Made by a program: the position numbers and the translations under genes
Shown: in pieces, positions 14,201-28,100 of the stretch
Position numbering within the stretch: position 1 is the stretch's first letter
Layout: each line of letters opens with the position of its first letter
From: Diploscapter coronatus
Taxonomy: Eukaryota > Nematoda > Chromadorea > Rhabditida > Rhabditidae
Direction: 5' to 3'
DNA: 64,000 nt
Assembly (NCBI GenBank): GCA_964036155.1
Contig: OZ038423.1
Location: forward strand, 9,625,249 to 9,689,248
Notes under the pieces: generated by a model
What the model was told of the DNA's origin: nothing
What the model saw: the letters and a program-made list of their open reading frames with translations, nothing else
Databases searched by the model: none

Positions 14201-16156
14201 CAGGACTCTGCATGATAGCTTGAGTGATGAGATCAGCGTAACTCAAATTTCCCCAAGCGTTTCTAAAATGACCATTTTTGTGCGATAAAGTTGGATGAAT
14301 CCGTTTTGCCCATACCTTCTTGTAGTGGACTTCTTCGTCGTGGCTCCATCGAGTTCGTTCAAAGTTCCATTGCTTCCATTGCCTGCAGATCCCATTGTCG
14401 GGGAGTTCATGCTGAAATTCTCAATGATCGCTATCCTGGGACTTTAAAGATATTGTCGATCGTTTCACTTAGTTCCATAAATTGTGTTTCATTCGAAAAT
14501 TTATGGAAAAGATTTCGAAATAGGTTTGAATCGAATTGATACTTCGTCCTGTTACACATAGAGTTTGCTCTTTTAAGTTTTTTTTCCATAGATTTCATCG
14601 GATTTTGAAAACTAGACTTACTCTGGAGAGAAAGTATTTCCTCCATCGGGACTGTGAAGAAGTCCAGTTGACGCTGCCGAGCTGGCACCCAGTCTACCCA
14701 GATGCTCGTTGCTGTCGTAGAGGGTAAAGCTGGAATATTTAGGATATGAATGAGGGTGTTGCATTGACTTAGTCGGTCAATCCCAGACTTGCTACACAAC
14801 CATAAAGTGCGTGTGCATCCGAATCAAATGCCAGGCATATCACATATCCGTAATCTTTATCCACATATCAATGGAATTGCAGCAGCACTTTTTGCCTATC
14901 TTTGAGCTAAGCGATCTCTCCTACATATTCGATGTAAGTGGTGCGACGATAAGAAGATAAGATGTGGCGTAAGACATTGTGGCTTAGGCCCTAGACAAGG
15001 CAGAGCTTATCCCCCACGCTCCGCGGACTAATCCCGAGGATTTTTGCAGGTTTTTTGTCAATACTTCTGGCTTCTCTATTTGATGCAGCAGAAACTCAGA
15101 AGAAGGAGATAAGCTCATGTAAGAAAACTTTATTCTAATATCAAGCTTATCAACCAGAATTTCCCATATTTCCTTTCTCCGGTGATAAATCTATTTGCGC
15201 ATTTAGGATTACATTAGCTTTCATTTTGTAAAGCTAAAGAAAGCGTGCGGACGTCTCCCCCAGGCACTTTTCTCGTCTCGAGTGAAAAGGGTAAACTTTT
15301 ACCTAGATTCATTTCCTCTTACGCAAATGACAGATTTGGTATGAAAGACGCAATCTTCCAAAGAAATTTCCGGTTTGGCATCCAGAAATAAACCTTGCCA
15401 GTTTTTCTAACAGCACGTGACGAGTTCAAAATTTTGAAGATAGAAATTGAAAAAGTCGAAAATTTCCGGATGTCTGCATTATTTTAGACTCATCTGCAAA
15501 AACTATTATCATCAAAAGTTAAAGTCGCCATATTTTTTCTCGATATGAGGTGCTGAGGGCGATAATATCCGATATCCGAGCATCCACAAGGTGTTATTGC
15601 AATAAGCAAAATGTATGCAAGAAAATTGTACTTGTGCGATACGAATAAAACAGATAGGTTCTAGGCTTTCTAGCTGCTGCAGAAATGGACACGTCCTTGC
15701 AGGGGCACGTGAATTTTGCGTGAAATTGAAGGAAAAAACGAACTAACTTATGAAGTTACGAATTTCGCGGTCGAATAAAGGTGAGACTTTTCAATGAAGG
15801 AAACCTTACTCATGCTCCTCCTCAGGAATCTGCTCATGAATGAGAGGACTGGTCTGAGCATTGATGTCCAAATTGGGTCTTCTCAGCGGCCACGTATTGC
15901 ATCTGTCTCTCGGCATCGGCCCCAAATCACCGTCGAGTGAGTCCTCGTTGATCATCCCTGGAGGTCCGACTGATCCGATCGGCTGCATCGTCGGCACAAA
16001 TGATCCAGCATCGGCTCCAAGTCTGCCGATCGACGAAGTAGTCGAGCTGGCTCCTGACTGAGATCCCGAAGGACCGACAGTTGTCACGGAAGAAAGTGGG
16101 GGGTTTCCCGAAATCATCGGGTTGTTCATCAACACGGCTCCGTTTGAATTGAGCAT
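6584..16156 (-). CDS. daf-16: FOXO transcription factor DAF-16, a-type isoform
   Basis: Isoform-specific exons are 16170-15810, 14729-14622, 14411-14316, 14262-14177 and 13972-13899; the last joins in phase to shared exon 8689-8534. From the ATG at 16156 the protein is 565 residues. It has its own Akt site (PRDRCNTWP, about Thr88), the segment [14 protein letters not shown], and its own first half of the forkhead domain ([12 protein letters not shown] to [12 protein letters not shown]). The split is the one used by C. elegans DAF-16a against DAF-16b. The start is uncertain. The frame stays open upstream of 16156 through exon 16219 onward, with no further ATG, so a longer isoform starting in a distal exon is likely. 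A strong acceptor ending at 16610 (exon from 16609) could be the trans-splice site for this shorter form. Confidence 0.9.
8690..10647 (-). other. daf-16 intron between the shared and b-type forkhead exons
   Basis: About 2 kb of AT-rich intron. The only element noted is one perfect FOXO-binding octamer, GTAAACAA, at 9339-9346. Reading frames here (for example around 9100) look like chance openings in pyrimidine-rich sequence. Confidence 0.55.
9339..9346 (+). promoter_or_regulatory. perfect DAF-16 binding element (GTAAACAA)
   Basis: The octamer matches the classical FOXO/DAF-16 binding element exactly and lies inside daf-16 itself, so autoregulation is possible. Single octamers also occur by chance in AT-rich DNA. 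Confidence 0.3.
11242..13898 (-). other. region upstream of the daf-16 b exon (b promoter / a intron)
   Basis: This region should hold the b-type promoter. The part from 11450 to 11950 is strongly purine-biased (GA-rich on the plus strand), and 12270-12400 is pyrimidine-rich. No further exon was found. Confidence 0.5.
14730..15809 (-). other. daf-16 a-type intron with many GATA sites
   Basis: About 1.1 kb of intron. Between about 14850 and 15200 it contains repeated GATAA/TTATC motifs on both strands, including GACGATAAGAAGATAAG. It is a candidate GATA-factor target; no exon was seen. Confidence 0.4.
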
Positions 16157-16170
16157 CGAGAAGTCGCTGT

Positions 16171-16218
16171 CTGTAAGAGACGAAAGTTTGTTTTTTTTTT
16201 CTTTTTCTTTTTTCACAC
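16171..16218 (-). other. 48-bp in-frame intron in the daf-16 a-type N-terminus
   Basis: The donor is GTGTGA at 16218 and the acceptor is TCTTACAG at 16171. The length is a multiple of three and the reading through it has no stop; it would add a lysine/glutamate-rich insert. Splicing is favoured by the good acceptor and typical length, but retention would keep the frame. Confidence 0.55.
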
Positions 16219-16507
16219 CTGAATGAAATTCTGTACCTGAAGGTGAATTTTGGTATCCGCCGTAGTTTTCCAGATTCGTGTAGACTTGTTGTGGCACTGG
16301 ACAGCCTGCGCTAGCAATTTGTTGCTGGTGTTGAGGAGCTCCGGCGTTGGCCCGATATGGGGGTGAGAAAGTTGTCGTCGCCGTGATTTGGTAGTTGGAG
16401 CTCTGCACCGATGGTGCGTTCGTCGGATAGTAGTTTGAATACGACGTTTGTGGTGGGGCTCGAAAGCCGCTGACCTGCTGAATGGAAGTCGGCGGTATTT
16501 CAGAAGT
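16219..16507 (-). CDS. daf-16: daf-16 internal coding exon for a longer N-terminus (5' boundary uncertain)
   Basis: This open segment is in frame with the a-type exons. It codes for a Pro/Gln/Ser/Tyr-rich stretch (for example APPQTSYSNYYPTN, APQHQQQIASAG, VYTNLENYGGYQ) like a disordered activation region. It contains no ATG, and a TGA closes the frame about 18 codons upstream of 16507. It must therefore be reached by splicing from an upstream exon or be untranslated. Possible phase-0 acceptors put its start at 16507 (TTGTCCAG) or 16477 (CCATTCAG). A strong TTTTCAG further upstream (exon from 16609) would leave it as 5' UTR of the short form. Confidence 0.55.
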
Positions 16508-19178
16508 CTGGACAACACCCGCTGAAGAATGCGACGGGTAAACGAGTGAAGTCGCCAGTTGGACGGTTGATCAGAGTATGCGAGTAGAGAATTCGGAGTT
16601 TCAGTTAGCCTGAAAATGTACTCGAGTGAGATATGGAGTCTTGGCAACGAAGCGACGAAAGACGATTGGCGATTGACGCAACGAATTGAAATTGCTCTCG
16701 AATTATATAACGGCAATTTGAAGGAAGCAAAAGGCAACGTGGGTAAAAATAGCAGGAATGTTTTTTGAAGTGACAAAATATCAATTCAGGAAGGGGGTTT
16801 GATGATAAATGGAGAGAGAAGATAAAGCTAAAAATACGAATTGTACTTGTTGATAACAAATTAAAAAGAAACGAATATTATTGAGAAGTTTAGAAATTAT
16901 ATTCGATCGGTCAGAATAATGTGCATATATACGTCGCGAAAATGTAGAAAGTACAAATTTCATTTCGCTAATCACGAGGATATTAACGGATTGCCGTGTT
17001 TCAATGAATTCAAGAGATCTTTGGCGAAGATCTATTTTCGATATTAAGAAATAGAGGTGCAAAACTGATGGAATTACTTAGTTCAACTAAAAATTCATAT
17101 CGCTTCGCAAAATTTTTTATAATCCCTCCACTTTCAAAATGAAATTCTCATGATCACGCATTGAAACTTCCGGGATTGAGTTCACGACTTCCTATTAAAC
17201 TAGTTTCGAAACTAGAGATTTTATCGCTGTGAGAATTTGAAATTGTAAGTGATACACCGCGGACTTATTCAAAAGATCTCCCACAAATCGTCGGTCATTT
17301 TCGCACGTCTGTGCATCGAAAATTCATACGGAGAAACGCGGCGACGAGATGTAATTTCGCAGACGATATTTCAAAAATCAGGGCTCTTTGATTGTTTGAA
17401 ATTCATTAGTTATTGCAAGACTGTTCAAGATATGGCTTCGCACTAGTTGGTTTTAGGGGAATGAGCTAAAATTATACGATAAGAGTGTGGAGCAGCTGAG
17501 TAAAATGGAAATTTGATCGATCGAATTGAATAAAAGACGAGAAATTTTGCAAGGCGAATATAATTCTAACCGACAAAAGCCTCTCTTCTCAATATGCTTT
17601 CAAACGATTTTCGATATTGCTCCGATAAGCGCTTATCAGCGGATGGGAATCGCCAAAGAGCACGAAATTAAAGAATGAAAAAATTTGATGATAAAATTGA
17701 CAGGAAAACTGGACAAAGACGCGCATGAAACAATGAAAAATACTGTGTTGATTTCATTAGCAAGACTTTAAACAAAAATAGACATGCAGAGGTGAAAATG
17801 ATATTTCAGGTATTAGATTTTGAAATATCGTTAGCTTCGTCACATTATTATTCGAAAATCTCTCCCTAATGAATTGATGAATGAACTATTCGGCTCAATG
17901 AGCTGGAATGATGAACTTTCGGAAATGAGAAATGAAAACTCATCTTTGTCTGGGAACAATTCAAAATTTTGCAAGATTTTGGATAAATTTAGGATTTTGT
18001 AGGGTATGCAGGGTTGTTCAAATTTGATTCAAAAACTTATTGTAGGCTTCATTTAATCGCATTTCAATTTCAATGAAACAAATTTTATGAAATTAAAAAT
18101 ATGTCCGCTTCACTCAGCAAGTTGTGAATAATGGATTCCGACAACGCCTGGCCAGACATTTCTCAGAGTTGAATAGTGAAAAAGGACTGAAAGACCAACC
18201 AAAGTACGCTAGATTCACTCCGTGTCAAACGCCCCTGAAACGCGGCCATAGAATTCCTAATGCCTAAGGTTTTTCCGCATACATCAACTAAGAACTTAGA
18301 GCATCAAAGTAAAAGTGCAAACCTTCTACAATTCGAACGTTTGAGGAACGGAGTTAGAGAGAAAGTCGGAAGAAGTAGAACACCTTTGCTTTACATACCT
18401 GTACTCTTGAATTTTGGATAAAAACGATACGTGGAAAGACGTGAAATTCAAAGAGTTATAAGTTTGAATGAAAAGCATGACATGAAGCGAGATAATTAGA
18501 TAACGCCCACCAAAATGTCTTCTTAGATCGATTCGCATGTAGTTCATGAAAAACCCAAGTGACTAATGAAATGAAGAAAATTCGGGGTTGAGAAGCGCGA
18601 CGTGAAAAGGACACGTACACAGCAGCAACAGAAGCAAGAAACAGCAGTGAGAAAAATGAGCGTCAATGAAATGAAAGGAGATGGGAGCGAGGAGCGGAGG
18701 GGAAAGAAATGGAATGGGATAGGCACCGACGGTTACAGCTGAGCGGGGAGGCTCGATCAAAGAGCGCGGGCACTTTTGCGGGAACTCTCGCTCTCTCTGG
18801 ACCCTTTTCCATGTTGCAACTCAAACTACTGAACATTGAGCCTTAATATTGAACTCGGCCGAACAACTTTATACGGAAAGGTTGAGGAAATTATTCCACG
18901 TTCTTCTGCTATGAAGATGAGAATCAAATTGGAATTGTCATTAGATGGTGATAGACACGAGCTGGTACAAAAATCGTGAATTTTAGAACAACGGAAATTA
19001 TCACGGCAAAAATGTGTCATATTCTTTGCTTCGAAATGTTGAAAATCCAAGATTTGGGAACAAAACCTAGGAAAAATGAACGAATGAGGGAACTTAGAGG
19101 ATTTTCTCACTAGATTTCATGCCAATTTTATTTTTCTTGTCTCATTTTTTCATCTTGGAATTTCGTTTCAATGATCAC

Positions 19179-19186
19179 GTAAACAA
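19179..19186 (+). promoter_or_regulatory. perfect DAF-16 binding element (GTAAACAA)
   Basis: This is the second exact FOXO octamer within the daf-16 locus, in the large upstream intron. Confidence 0.3.
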
Positions 19187-22100
19187 TTTGAAACTTCGCC
19201 AAAATCGCGACGGTGAAGAAAATCGGAAAACTCGTTGAAATTTGCAATGGTAAAAATCGACAAGACTAAAATAGAAATTCTGACATGTATCAGGAAAAAC
19301 AAGAAAAAGTCGTAAATTATGGAAGACTGACTAGAATTGGCTGATCGTGAATGAATTCTAATCAGAAATTGATATACAGAATGAAATAAATACTTCCTAA
19401 AAATAAGCCATAGATTGTAGAAATCGATAGACGGCGTTCAACCGGTGGTGCCAGCAGTTCTAATTCATCGCATACACTCGAAAGGTGAATTTATGAAGAA
19501 GCACTGATGGACCCCTGACTGCTGATAGCGAATTTACCCCAGAGGGGGTCAGCTAGATAAGACTATTTGTCTGCATACTAGACCGATGACGGATCATTGT
19601 ATGACGGCTACAAAATGGAGTCCCGGAAGAAAAAGTTCGCGAAGAGAGGAAAAATGAATTTATGACAGCCAGTAACCAAATCTGGTCGACTATGAAACTG
19701 AACTCACAGGAAAATTTATCGATTTTTTGGAGAAAACTAAAGATCGCATGACAACTTGAATTGAAACTCTACGCGAAAAGGTGCGAATCACTATCACTCG
19801 ACTATGCGCATGCAAATGAGCTGAGCAATTGACGCCGTGAATAGAGTCGAGGAAGTTGCATATTCTCATTAGGTGTGAAGAGCTAGACACTGACTTGACG
19901 TAAAATAATGTAATTTGGTGAATTCATGGGAATTTTTTTTGGATACACTGATAGATTCGAGTATGTATGATGTTTCAAACATTAATAATTTCATTTAATT
20001 TGAAGAAATTCCCTGATACTCTGATAGAAGATACGATTAAATTGTATAAAAACTGATAAGCTGATGAAATGATGCGCAATTACGGATATGTCCCACTTTT
20101 CTCGGCTCAATGAGATGCCTTTGAAGGATGGAGATTTGCGCGTAACGAAGGACAGAAAAAGGGCACAGCCTGGGGCTATGACGCTGAAAACTGAGGGATA
20201 TATCGTGAGAATTAAGGAGGGTGTCGACGAAGAAATATTGCGGAAAAGCGGGGATGAGGCAGAGAAAAAAGACTGAGCTCCTCAAACCAAGGCACAATTC
20301 TCTTTTTATCTCCTCCTTCTCCTATTCTAACGCTACCTTGTAGACTTTTTTCTTTGCTCATCTCAAATTCTCGGCCTATTTCGTGAAATTTTCTCGCCTT
20401 GATGCATTTCTCAAGTAAGCAACCATAGCAACACTCTGCAGAAGGAGGAAGGCGATGAACTAACGGCGTAATCAAACGAAAATACGAGATTTTAGCCGTT
20501 TTTGCAATTAACGAATTCATTTTCACGCGACAATGAAACAGAAATACGAGATAAGCTGGTAATCAGATCATGACTAGATCTTTCTGTTTTCTTGAAGTTT
20601 CAAGGTAAAAGATAGGTTATTTTTATCGAAAGATAAAGAGAAACGACTGCACTATTCAAGGCGCTAAATGCGGATAAAGCTATTCTTCCACTTGGTAGAA
20701 ATCTAGAATTATCTTAAAAAAGAGAATCCTCTAAAAGAGCAATTCATGTCTTCAAAAATTGGTACACACTCTAGAAACTTAGTAGAACTAAATTTAGAAG
20801 GATCACATTTACAGAGTTCATCGCAATTAAGATAACTTAGGAGGGTTATTTCTGAATATCCCGAGTATTTATGAAAAAGATTAGCCAAGAATCCAAGTCC
20901 CAGAAAATCAATGAGTTGTGTTCAAACTAAGATGGTCGACTAACTCTCACAAATAACTAATGCAATTTTTCGAGTTTTGGTCATAAAAATTTGAAATTCG
21001 AGCACGGCCTCAAATTTCTACACGGCCGATGGCAAAATCAGACATGTCTTTGTGAGATTAGAAAATGAGAAATAGAATAGGAAAAAGAAGGAAAGCCTTG
21101 CTCCTCAGCCCTTCGTTTTAGCAGGACGGTTTCGGTCCGACCGAGCAAACAACTTATCAGAAAGTGTCTGCTGTTGTTGTTCTATTCTTCTCCGTCTTTC
21201 TCGTATTTGAAATTTAGTTTCACTGCTGAAAAAATCGCTTATTTTTGCAGATAGGCGTGTGTATCGAGGAGATATCATGAAATTGCGGGAGTCGCGAAAG
21301 TAGCAAAATTCGATTTCTGATCAACAAACATCGATTGATAGAGGGCAAAACTCTCACAATAAGTTGAATGACAAGATAAATCGGAGAGAAAAAGAGAAAT
21401 TAGAAAATGAAAATAGATAGCGCCAAATTTTTCGTTTTTGCAATAAACAACTTCTACGTGTAGTTCATAGACTTTCTAGAGCGATAAGAAAATCTCGCTA
21501 GCTGTAAAGAATATAGAAGGAAAGAAGTTTGCGATAGTTTTTGCCGAAGTCGATGAAAATTTCTGCTGCCTCCTGCTTTGTTTATAGCGATTTCTGAACA
21601 TCTCAAAGTTCGAAGTAAAAAAATTCAGACACATTCAAAATGGGCTCGTTGTAAATTTTTAGAACGATGTGATCTACGATATAAGAAAATTCGAACGTAG
21701 TTTCAAATCTCAATGATCTAACAAACAAACAAAACTGACCGCTCTATCAAGTGATTTGATTCCTACTGAGCTTCAAAACAGTTATTGGGTGGTAATAACG
21801 TCTAACCGCAATTTCTAAAAATTTCCTGCAAAAATGATTGCAGTTCTTTTGCATTCCAGCCGTCATTTGAAATTTTAGACACATTAATAAAATAATTCTA
21901 ACGAAGAAAGCAAATGTGTGCACTCAATTTTTTGCAATTGCAGACAATAACTCTCGATGACAATAAACATTCCCATATTCTTCGCTCTGTTGATGCAAAA
22001 TGAGTGCAGACTGTTTACGACTTACAATCCTGGAGACCCATGATAAAACTCAATTTAAAATAAAGAGATTTTGAAAGTATTGCGAGTAATCTGAGAATAA

Positions 22101-25100
22101 TGACCTTTTCAGCAAAAATTCTCTCCATAAAAGTCCATACGTGATAATGAAACTACTTTCCCAAAATACAGAGCAATAAAGATGCAACGTTTCAAAAATC
22201 ATGAAAATCGTGAAAACCACGAAATTTTTTAATTGATGGCAAAATAGTCTGTAAATATTTATGGATCTCGTAAAACTGAATCGACGCTTCACTTTTGGCT
22301 TGCCGATCTGCCCTTTTACAGTCACGCAACTTTTCGCCCCCAAGCAACAAAAAACACTGTTTGATCAGCCGAATTTCCTATTTGGCATTGAAAAATTTTC
22401 GAGATCGCACGATTTTCCACTAATTCAAGAATCTTCATCAAAAACTTCGAGAATCAAATTGAATTTTGGACCAAATGTTTGTGGAAGTTACTTTATCACG
22501 AAAAATTCGTATGCTTTTGTGATTTATCGAGAGGTTTCATTTTTCGATTTATTTTGACTATCCACTTTTTCCAAAAGTTTCATCGAAGGTTCACGTGAAT
22601 TCTAGCAAATTTCAAATGGACTTAGAGAGAAAGGGCATTTCACGATTTTCACATTCGAATCCCTCCAGGTCTTTTCGGTCGGTTTCATATCATTTTTCTC
22701 CATTCTTCCCGTTTTTTCCCCTCTCGTATTTACTCGCTCTCTCGGTCAGACACCCGCGTGACAAGGAGCAGTGCGCGCTGCCTGCAACTTCTGCGTCTGA
22801 AACTCTGCTACTCTCATTTCTCTGAGACTCTGACTATTTCTCACACTATCTACCTCTCTATCACCCTCTCGAATTCCAATATTCCCTCGTTGATTCCCTA
22901 ATTCTTTTCCATCGTATTTCTGCCAGAGATCACTCTAGAAAACACAAGGCAGTGCGTTATACGAGGAGAGGTCAGAGAGCGAGAGGAATTCAATGGAGCT
23001 AAAAAAAGCACTTCCAGGAGATAAATAGGCACAAACGTGAAAATGGGCGGGGCATAATTGCGAAATATAGCAAAAATCGCCGGCAACGCGCGCCCAATTC
23101 GCCAATTAATCGAGTCGCATGACTCTAAAATTAGATTTAGTCAGATAGTTCCCTTGAAAATCGAAAGTTCTTTTGAAACGATCCTCAATGGTATTGCATC
23201 ATATCAAAACACCATTGAAACTGTCTGGACCGGTGTTGAATTTCAAAATATCCTAAATATTCCGGCATTGTTCCTAGCAATTTCCGTTAACCTTTAAATT
23301 TCAAAAAGATGAGTCGGGTATTTTGATGACATGATAAAATTATCACAAGGAATGGCTATTTGGCCTTGACATCAGATTTTCAAATTTCCATGAAATTTCT
23401 TTGCAGTGGGTGTTTTTTAATGAACTTGTCAAGGTACAATGGAAGCTTGGAGGTGATATGAGTTATAAGTGATCGGTAGGAGGAAGAATGAAACAGTCAA
23501 AGGAATAAAATCACGCGCTCCCCGAATCGAAAAGACCTCCCCCTCACGTTGGCCCTGTAATAATCTTTGGAAAAATGCCAACCGGTTCGATTTCATAACC
23601 ATGATAAAATGTAATATTCTGCAGTTTTTGCAAAAGAATTATTTTCGATCCAGAAATATAATAGTTTTGACCATAATTGATACAATATCATTTGAAATTT
23701 AGGCTAAACGGCTTTTAAAACTTCATAGATCATTTTCTGTAGTTGAGATAGTCAAAATATCCGTCCATAATTAAAGACCGCAAGTTTTTTTTTTTTTAAA
23801 TTTGAGTATGTTCGCCCTCTATCCATAGTAAACATTTTAGGAAGACAACATTATAATGCAATTTGTGTCAAGACAAACGAAAGGCACTTGCAGAGAAAAA
23901 AAAACAAAAATCTGCGATATTTCAAAAAATAAGAATTTCAATATTCCAATGGCATTAGATGAGGAAATTGAATTTATTTCGACAAGTTTCTTGAGGATAA
24001 CAAATCCTGAATCACCCAGAGTCACATGTTTCGGATTCTCACAGACACACTTACTATTTCCTATTTTTGTGCTATCAAAAACCAAGCGGGTATTTTTAAA
24101 TTCCGTAGCTTGCAATGCCTCTTCCCATATTTCCCATTAGAGCTGATTAAGTCAAACTCACGAGACTTGCCCAATATTCTATAAAAGGCTCGTGCATATG
24201 AAAGAGCTCATGCAAGGGTGTTAGTGAGTATCTTAACGCTAAAATCTTCCGCCCACGCAAAATAGGATCTTTTTCACGATTATTTTCTCATAGTTACATT
24301 ATCTTGTTCTTCTAATATCTCTTGGAACTTCTCTATCCTTTCCGCACTCATTAAATTATCTCGGACCTGCAAACGATTGCTGCACGCAATTGTCTGCAGT
24401 GTTGCAGAAAAGTGTCGAGACAGGAAAATTTGCAATTCCACTTTCTACCGTAGACGAAAATAGCTAGAATAGCTCTCCCTACATAATGATTAATAATCGC
24501 ACAAAGAACTGCATTAATAAATGTGTGTAGTTTGCAAAAAAAAATGAATTGATGAGAGTGTCTGATGAAAATTGGATGAAACTTTGGATGAATTTAGCAG
24601 TAATCAAAAATGAAATGCTTAGAAACATAAATTTATTCTAATCTCATTGCCTCATAAAAGCCTAATAAATAGTCCCTAACTCTAAATCTGACCAAACTGC
24701 ACTAGATTCTAATTTTTTGAATATCTTGAATAAATCTACTCAGTGATACTTCGTAGAGACTAATTTTACTGTGCTCTCATAATATAATCTACGTACACTC
24801 GCAAAAGTGCAAACTTAATGAAAAAACTGTATGCACAATCGTGGAAACGTGAGCTGCTTGGGTTTTGCTCGATCGAAAAATGATGTGAGTACAACTCCAT
24901 TATTGCACCACACGTCGTATCGCACCAAAAAAAGTTGGTCCTTAGTCCGGGGAAATGTTGTTGGTTTTTGCAGTTTTGCCCCGAGAGCAAACCGGGTCAA
25001 ATAGGCGTTCGCAAAATGCAGTGCATTCTACCGTTGCAAAGTTTCGGGCTAAAGATTGCAAAATTTTGAAATTTCTCTAAGGTTTGCAAGTTCTTCATTA

Positions 25101-28100
25101 TTTTTCCCCTAAAATTATGTAGAGGTTGAAACGAATGATACATTAAAAATCGTCGATCAAGAAAATATTTACCTACAGATGAAAAGAAGAACATGAAGGA
25201 AATCTACTTTTTAGAAGCTAGCCTCGTACTTGGTTATCTGACTTTCATCCTGCAGGACTAATAATTTTATGTCTAAAGTAAATGTAGCGCGATTTTTCTC
25301 AGCAAAAAGTGTTGCCTTCAGCGCTAAGGAAGAGCACATCTCGTGTAATTCAATTTCGCGCTAATTAACCACAGCTCTGCACTTGGAGCGAAGCAGAAAT
25401 CGAGACGACCCTGCAATTGCGGGAGTTTCTGATCGGATCAGCAAGATTTATAAAGATCAAGGGAACAGAATGTGAGTTTACGGGATTCTTCGAAAATATT
25501 GACGATGAATTGAAATTCTGAATATTTCTAGAAAATTGTAATTGATGCTGCATGATTTTGGAAGGAAAATAAGCTACATAGAAATGATGTCGATTTAGCA
25601 TAAGATATTGAAAACGGGCCGTAAATTCTCGTAACTTCTAGAGAATTACAGCAAGCTGAAACACTGTTTGAGCGATAAAAATCGATAAATTTTGTCGGTC
25701 GTTATCAATTAGGCGACGATAAGTCTTCGTCGTTGCGACAGTCTGTCTAAAAGTGCAAGTGGTCTTCTTAGGCTGGGAAAAACTTGCAATTAGAAAAATC
25801 GATAAAATTGAAAAGGTGTGAGACAGAAATGATGTAAGGGGAAGGGAAGTGAATAGAGAATGACAGAGGAAAAGGAAAGAAGAAACCGAAATGCGCCTTC
25901 CTTCTCTGTCCCCTTTCCGCCTATCTTTCTATTCTTTCTATCTTTATCTAGCTTTTATCTATTCCACTGTCTGACTTTCATATATTCGCTCATTTTTTCC
26001 TATATCTATCTCAAAAATCGTCCCTCCTAATGCATTCGAAATATATCTTCTTGACAAGATGATATGAAACGGCCTTGAAACATCATGAAGATAAATGACG
26101 AAATGATAGCCTTTCTAAAAATATTAATTAATTTAATTAGGCAATAATTAGATCATGTCTGATACGCGATCTTTAAACCAATAAAGGTCACTTATATGGT
26201 CTTTAGACTTTTGACGTCAAAATGTAAGGTATCATTAAATCGACTTGATATGCGCATGCGCGTAACATCGTAAAGTGTTCACTTCATAAAATAGGTGGCT
26301 CAAAATCTGGGCTAATCTAAAAACAGAAAAATTCGTAAAATCTGAATATCCGATAGTAAAGCATAGAGAATAAACCATGTTCGTATTCGATAGGCACATC
26401 ATATTTGAGACAAAAATGTTTTAAAAAATGCCAGCAAAAGACCAATCTATCTAAATCTAACACGAGACTTGAAAAGTCGGCAATAAATCCTCGCAAAATC
26501 TATGATAAAACCAACGATTAAGCCTTCAAACCAGCGAATGTAGCGATTTTTGCGAATCAGAGACCAGCTAATACGAAACGAGAGAATGCCCGCTTTTTAA
26601 GACTATAATTTTAAGAGATTCTACTGATCACAGGAGCAATTACACAATTCGCGAAAATAGAAACTTTTACGGAAATAATTCGAGAAAAGGCATAGAATTA
26701 TATTAAAATGTTTCAATTTTTCAAGAAACATTTACGAAATTTTCAAGAAAATTAGCTTTTTACTAGTCCTTTCGCTAACATATTACACACAGACGAAAAC
26801 CTCACGCGAGAAAACGTGAAAATCGGGTCGAAAATTTGCGCGCGATATGTTTCCTTTCCCCTCGCCCCGTCTATCATTCAAGTTTTGCAGCCTCTATCAT
26901 TTTCCCCTACTATTTCTCAGAAATCTTCATCTCTTCCTTTTCTTATCACCTTATATCTCTCGTTAGCTTCTACTTAAACTTGAGAAAATCCGCAGTCTCG
27001 GCAAATATCGATCGTTAGAGATTAGAAAACTCTAAGAAAAATCATTGCAATTCGAGGTTTGAGCTGATAAATGTCCGAGTCTCTAACCTACCACATGCTG
27101 AAGAGTGGAAAAAGAAGGAGAGTTTACAAAGTTCAAAGAATTTTATATTCAGAATTCTGAAGTTGAATTATCGTCCTTTAAAAATTTTCGTACTTCCTAT
27201 AACTTCTTGATTTTAGCAAAAATTACTAAATTTGAAAGTCCAAATTACCTAATTTTAATTGATTTTCCTAATCACTGGTCGCCTAGCTGTCATCTTATCA
27301 AAGAATCAAATTTGACAGGAAAAATGCAGACAAAGAAACCTCAACAGAATCGAGAAGAATGTCAATTATCATCAAGACTGGGTTGTAAAATGACCATGTA
27401 AAGTCAATCGAAAGCCGATAAATTCAAAATAAAATGAAATTTCCGAGATAAAGTAGAGATAGAAATACAAGCTAACATTTAATAATTTTGCAAATCGTAA
27501 GTTCAGAAAATGTGGGAAAATATCCAAACGTGCAATATTTCTTTCGCATTTTTTCAATTTCATGAGAAATCTATACCACGCGATAAAAATGAATGAATGG
27601 CGCGTTGCGGAAATTAAAAATTTCGTCGAATTTCAGAAATTCTTGGAGGGGAAATGATGAATCTCTTCGGGGGAAAATTGTGAAGCCTTAATATAAATTC
27701 GGTTCATTTCGCAGGACGGGCGCAACTTTTTGCCAATCGCTCTAGACGAGAGTGAGAAAGATAGGAGGGAAATGTGAGCGCTGTGAAAAGGGAGGGGAGC
27801 CGAAACTTTGTCGATGCAGAGACGGAAAAAAAACGTGGCAATCGAAAGAAATTTAGAGAAGCAGAGACGGGGAAATAGTGTTGGAAAGAGTCAGAAGTGA
27901 AAGAAATAGTGCAGACGAAAAGAAACTTCCCTCGTCAAATAAACTCCCCTTCTCTCTCATGAGGTAAAAGAACGCGCGCAGCAGCAGCAGCGAGAAAGCG
28001 AAAAAATGAAACCCGCTCAAAAGAAATCGACGACGACGAAAAACGGTCTCTCTGTTTCTTTCGCACACCAATATTTCTCCGTAGTTTGTATTGATTCGGC

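Noticed and set aside
16213..16776. 187-codon open frame on the minus strand overlapping the daf-16 N-terminal exon
   Set aside because: It is shifted by one base from the frame that joins correctly to the a-type exons, and its sequence is Arg/His/Leu-rich without family similarity.
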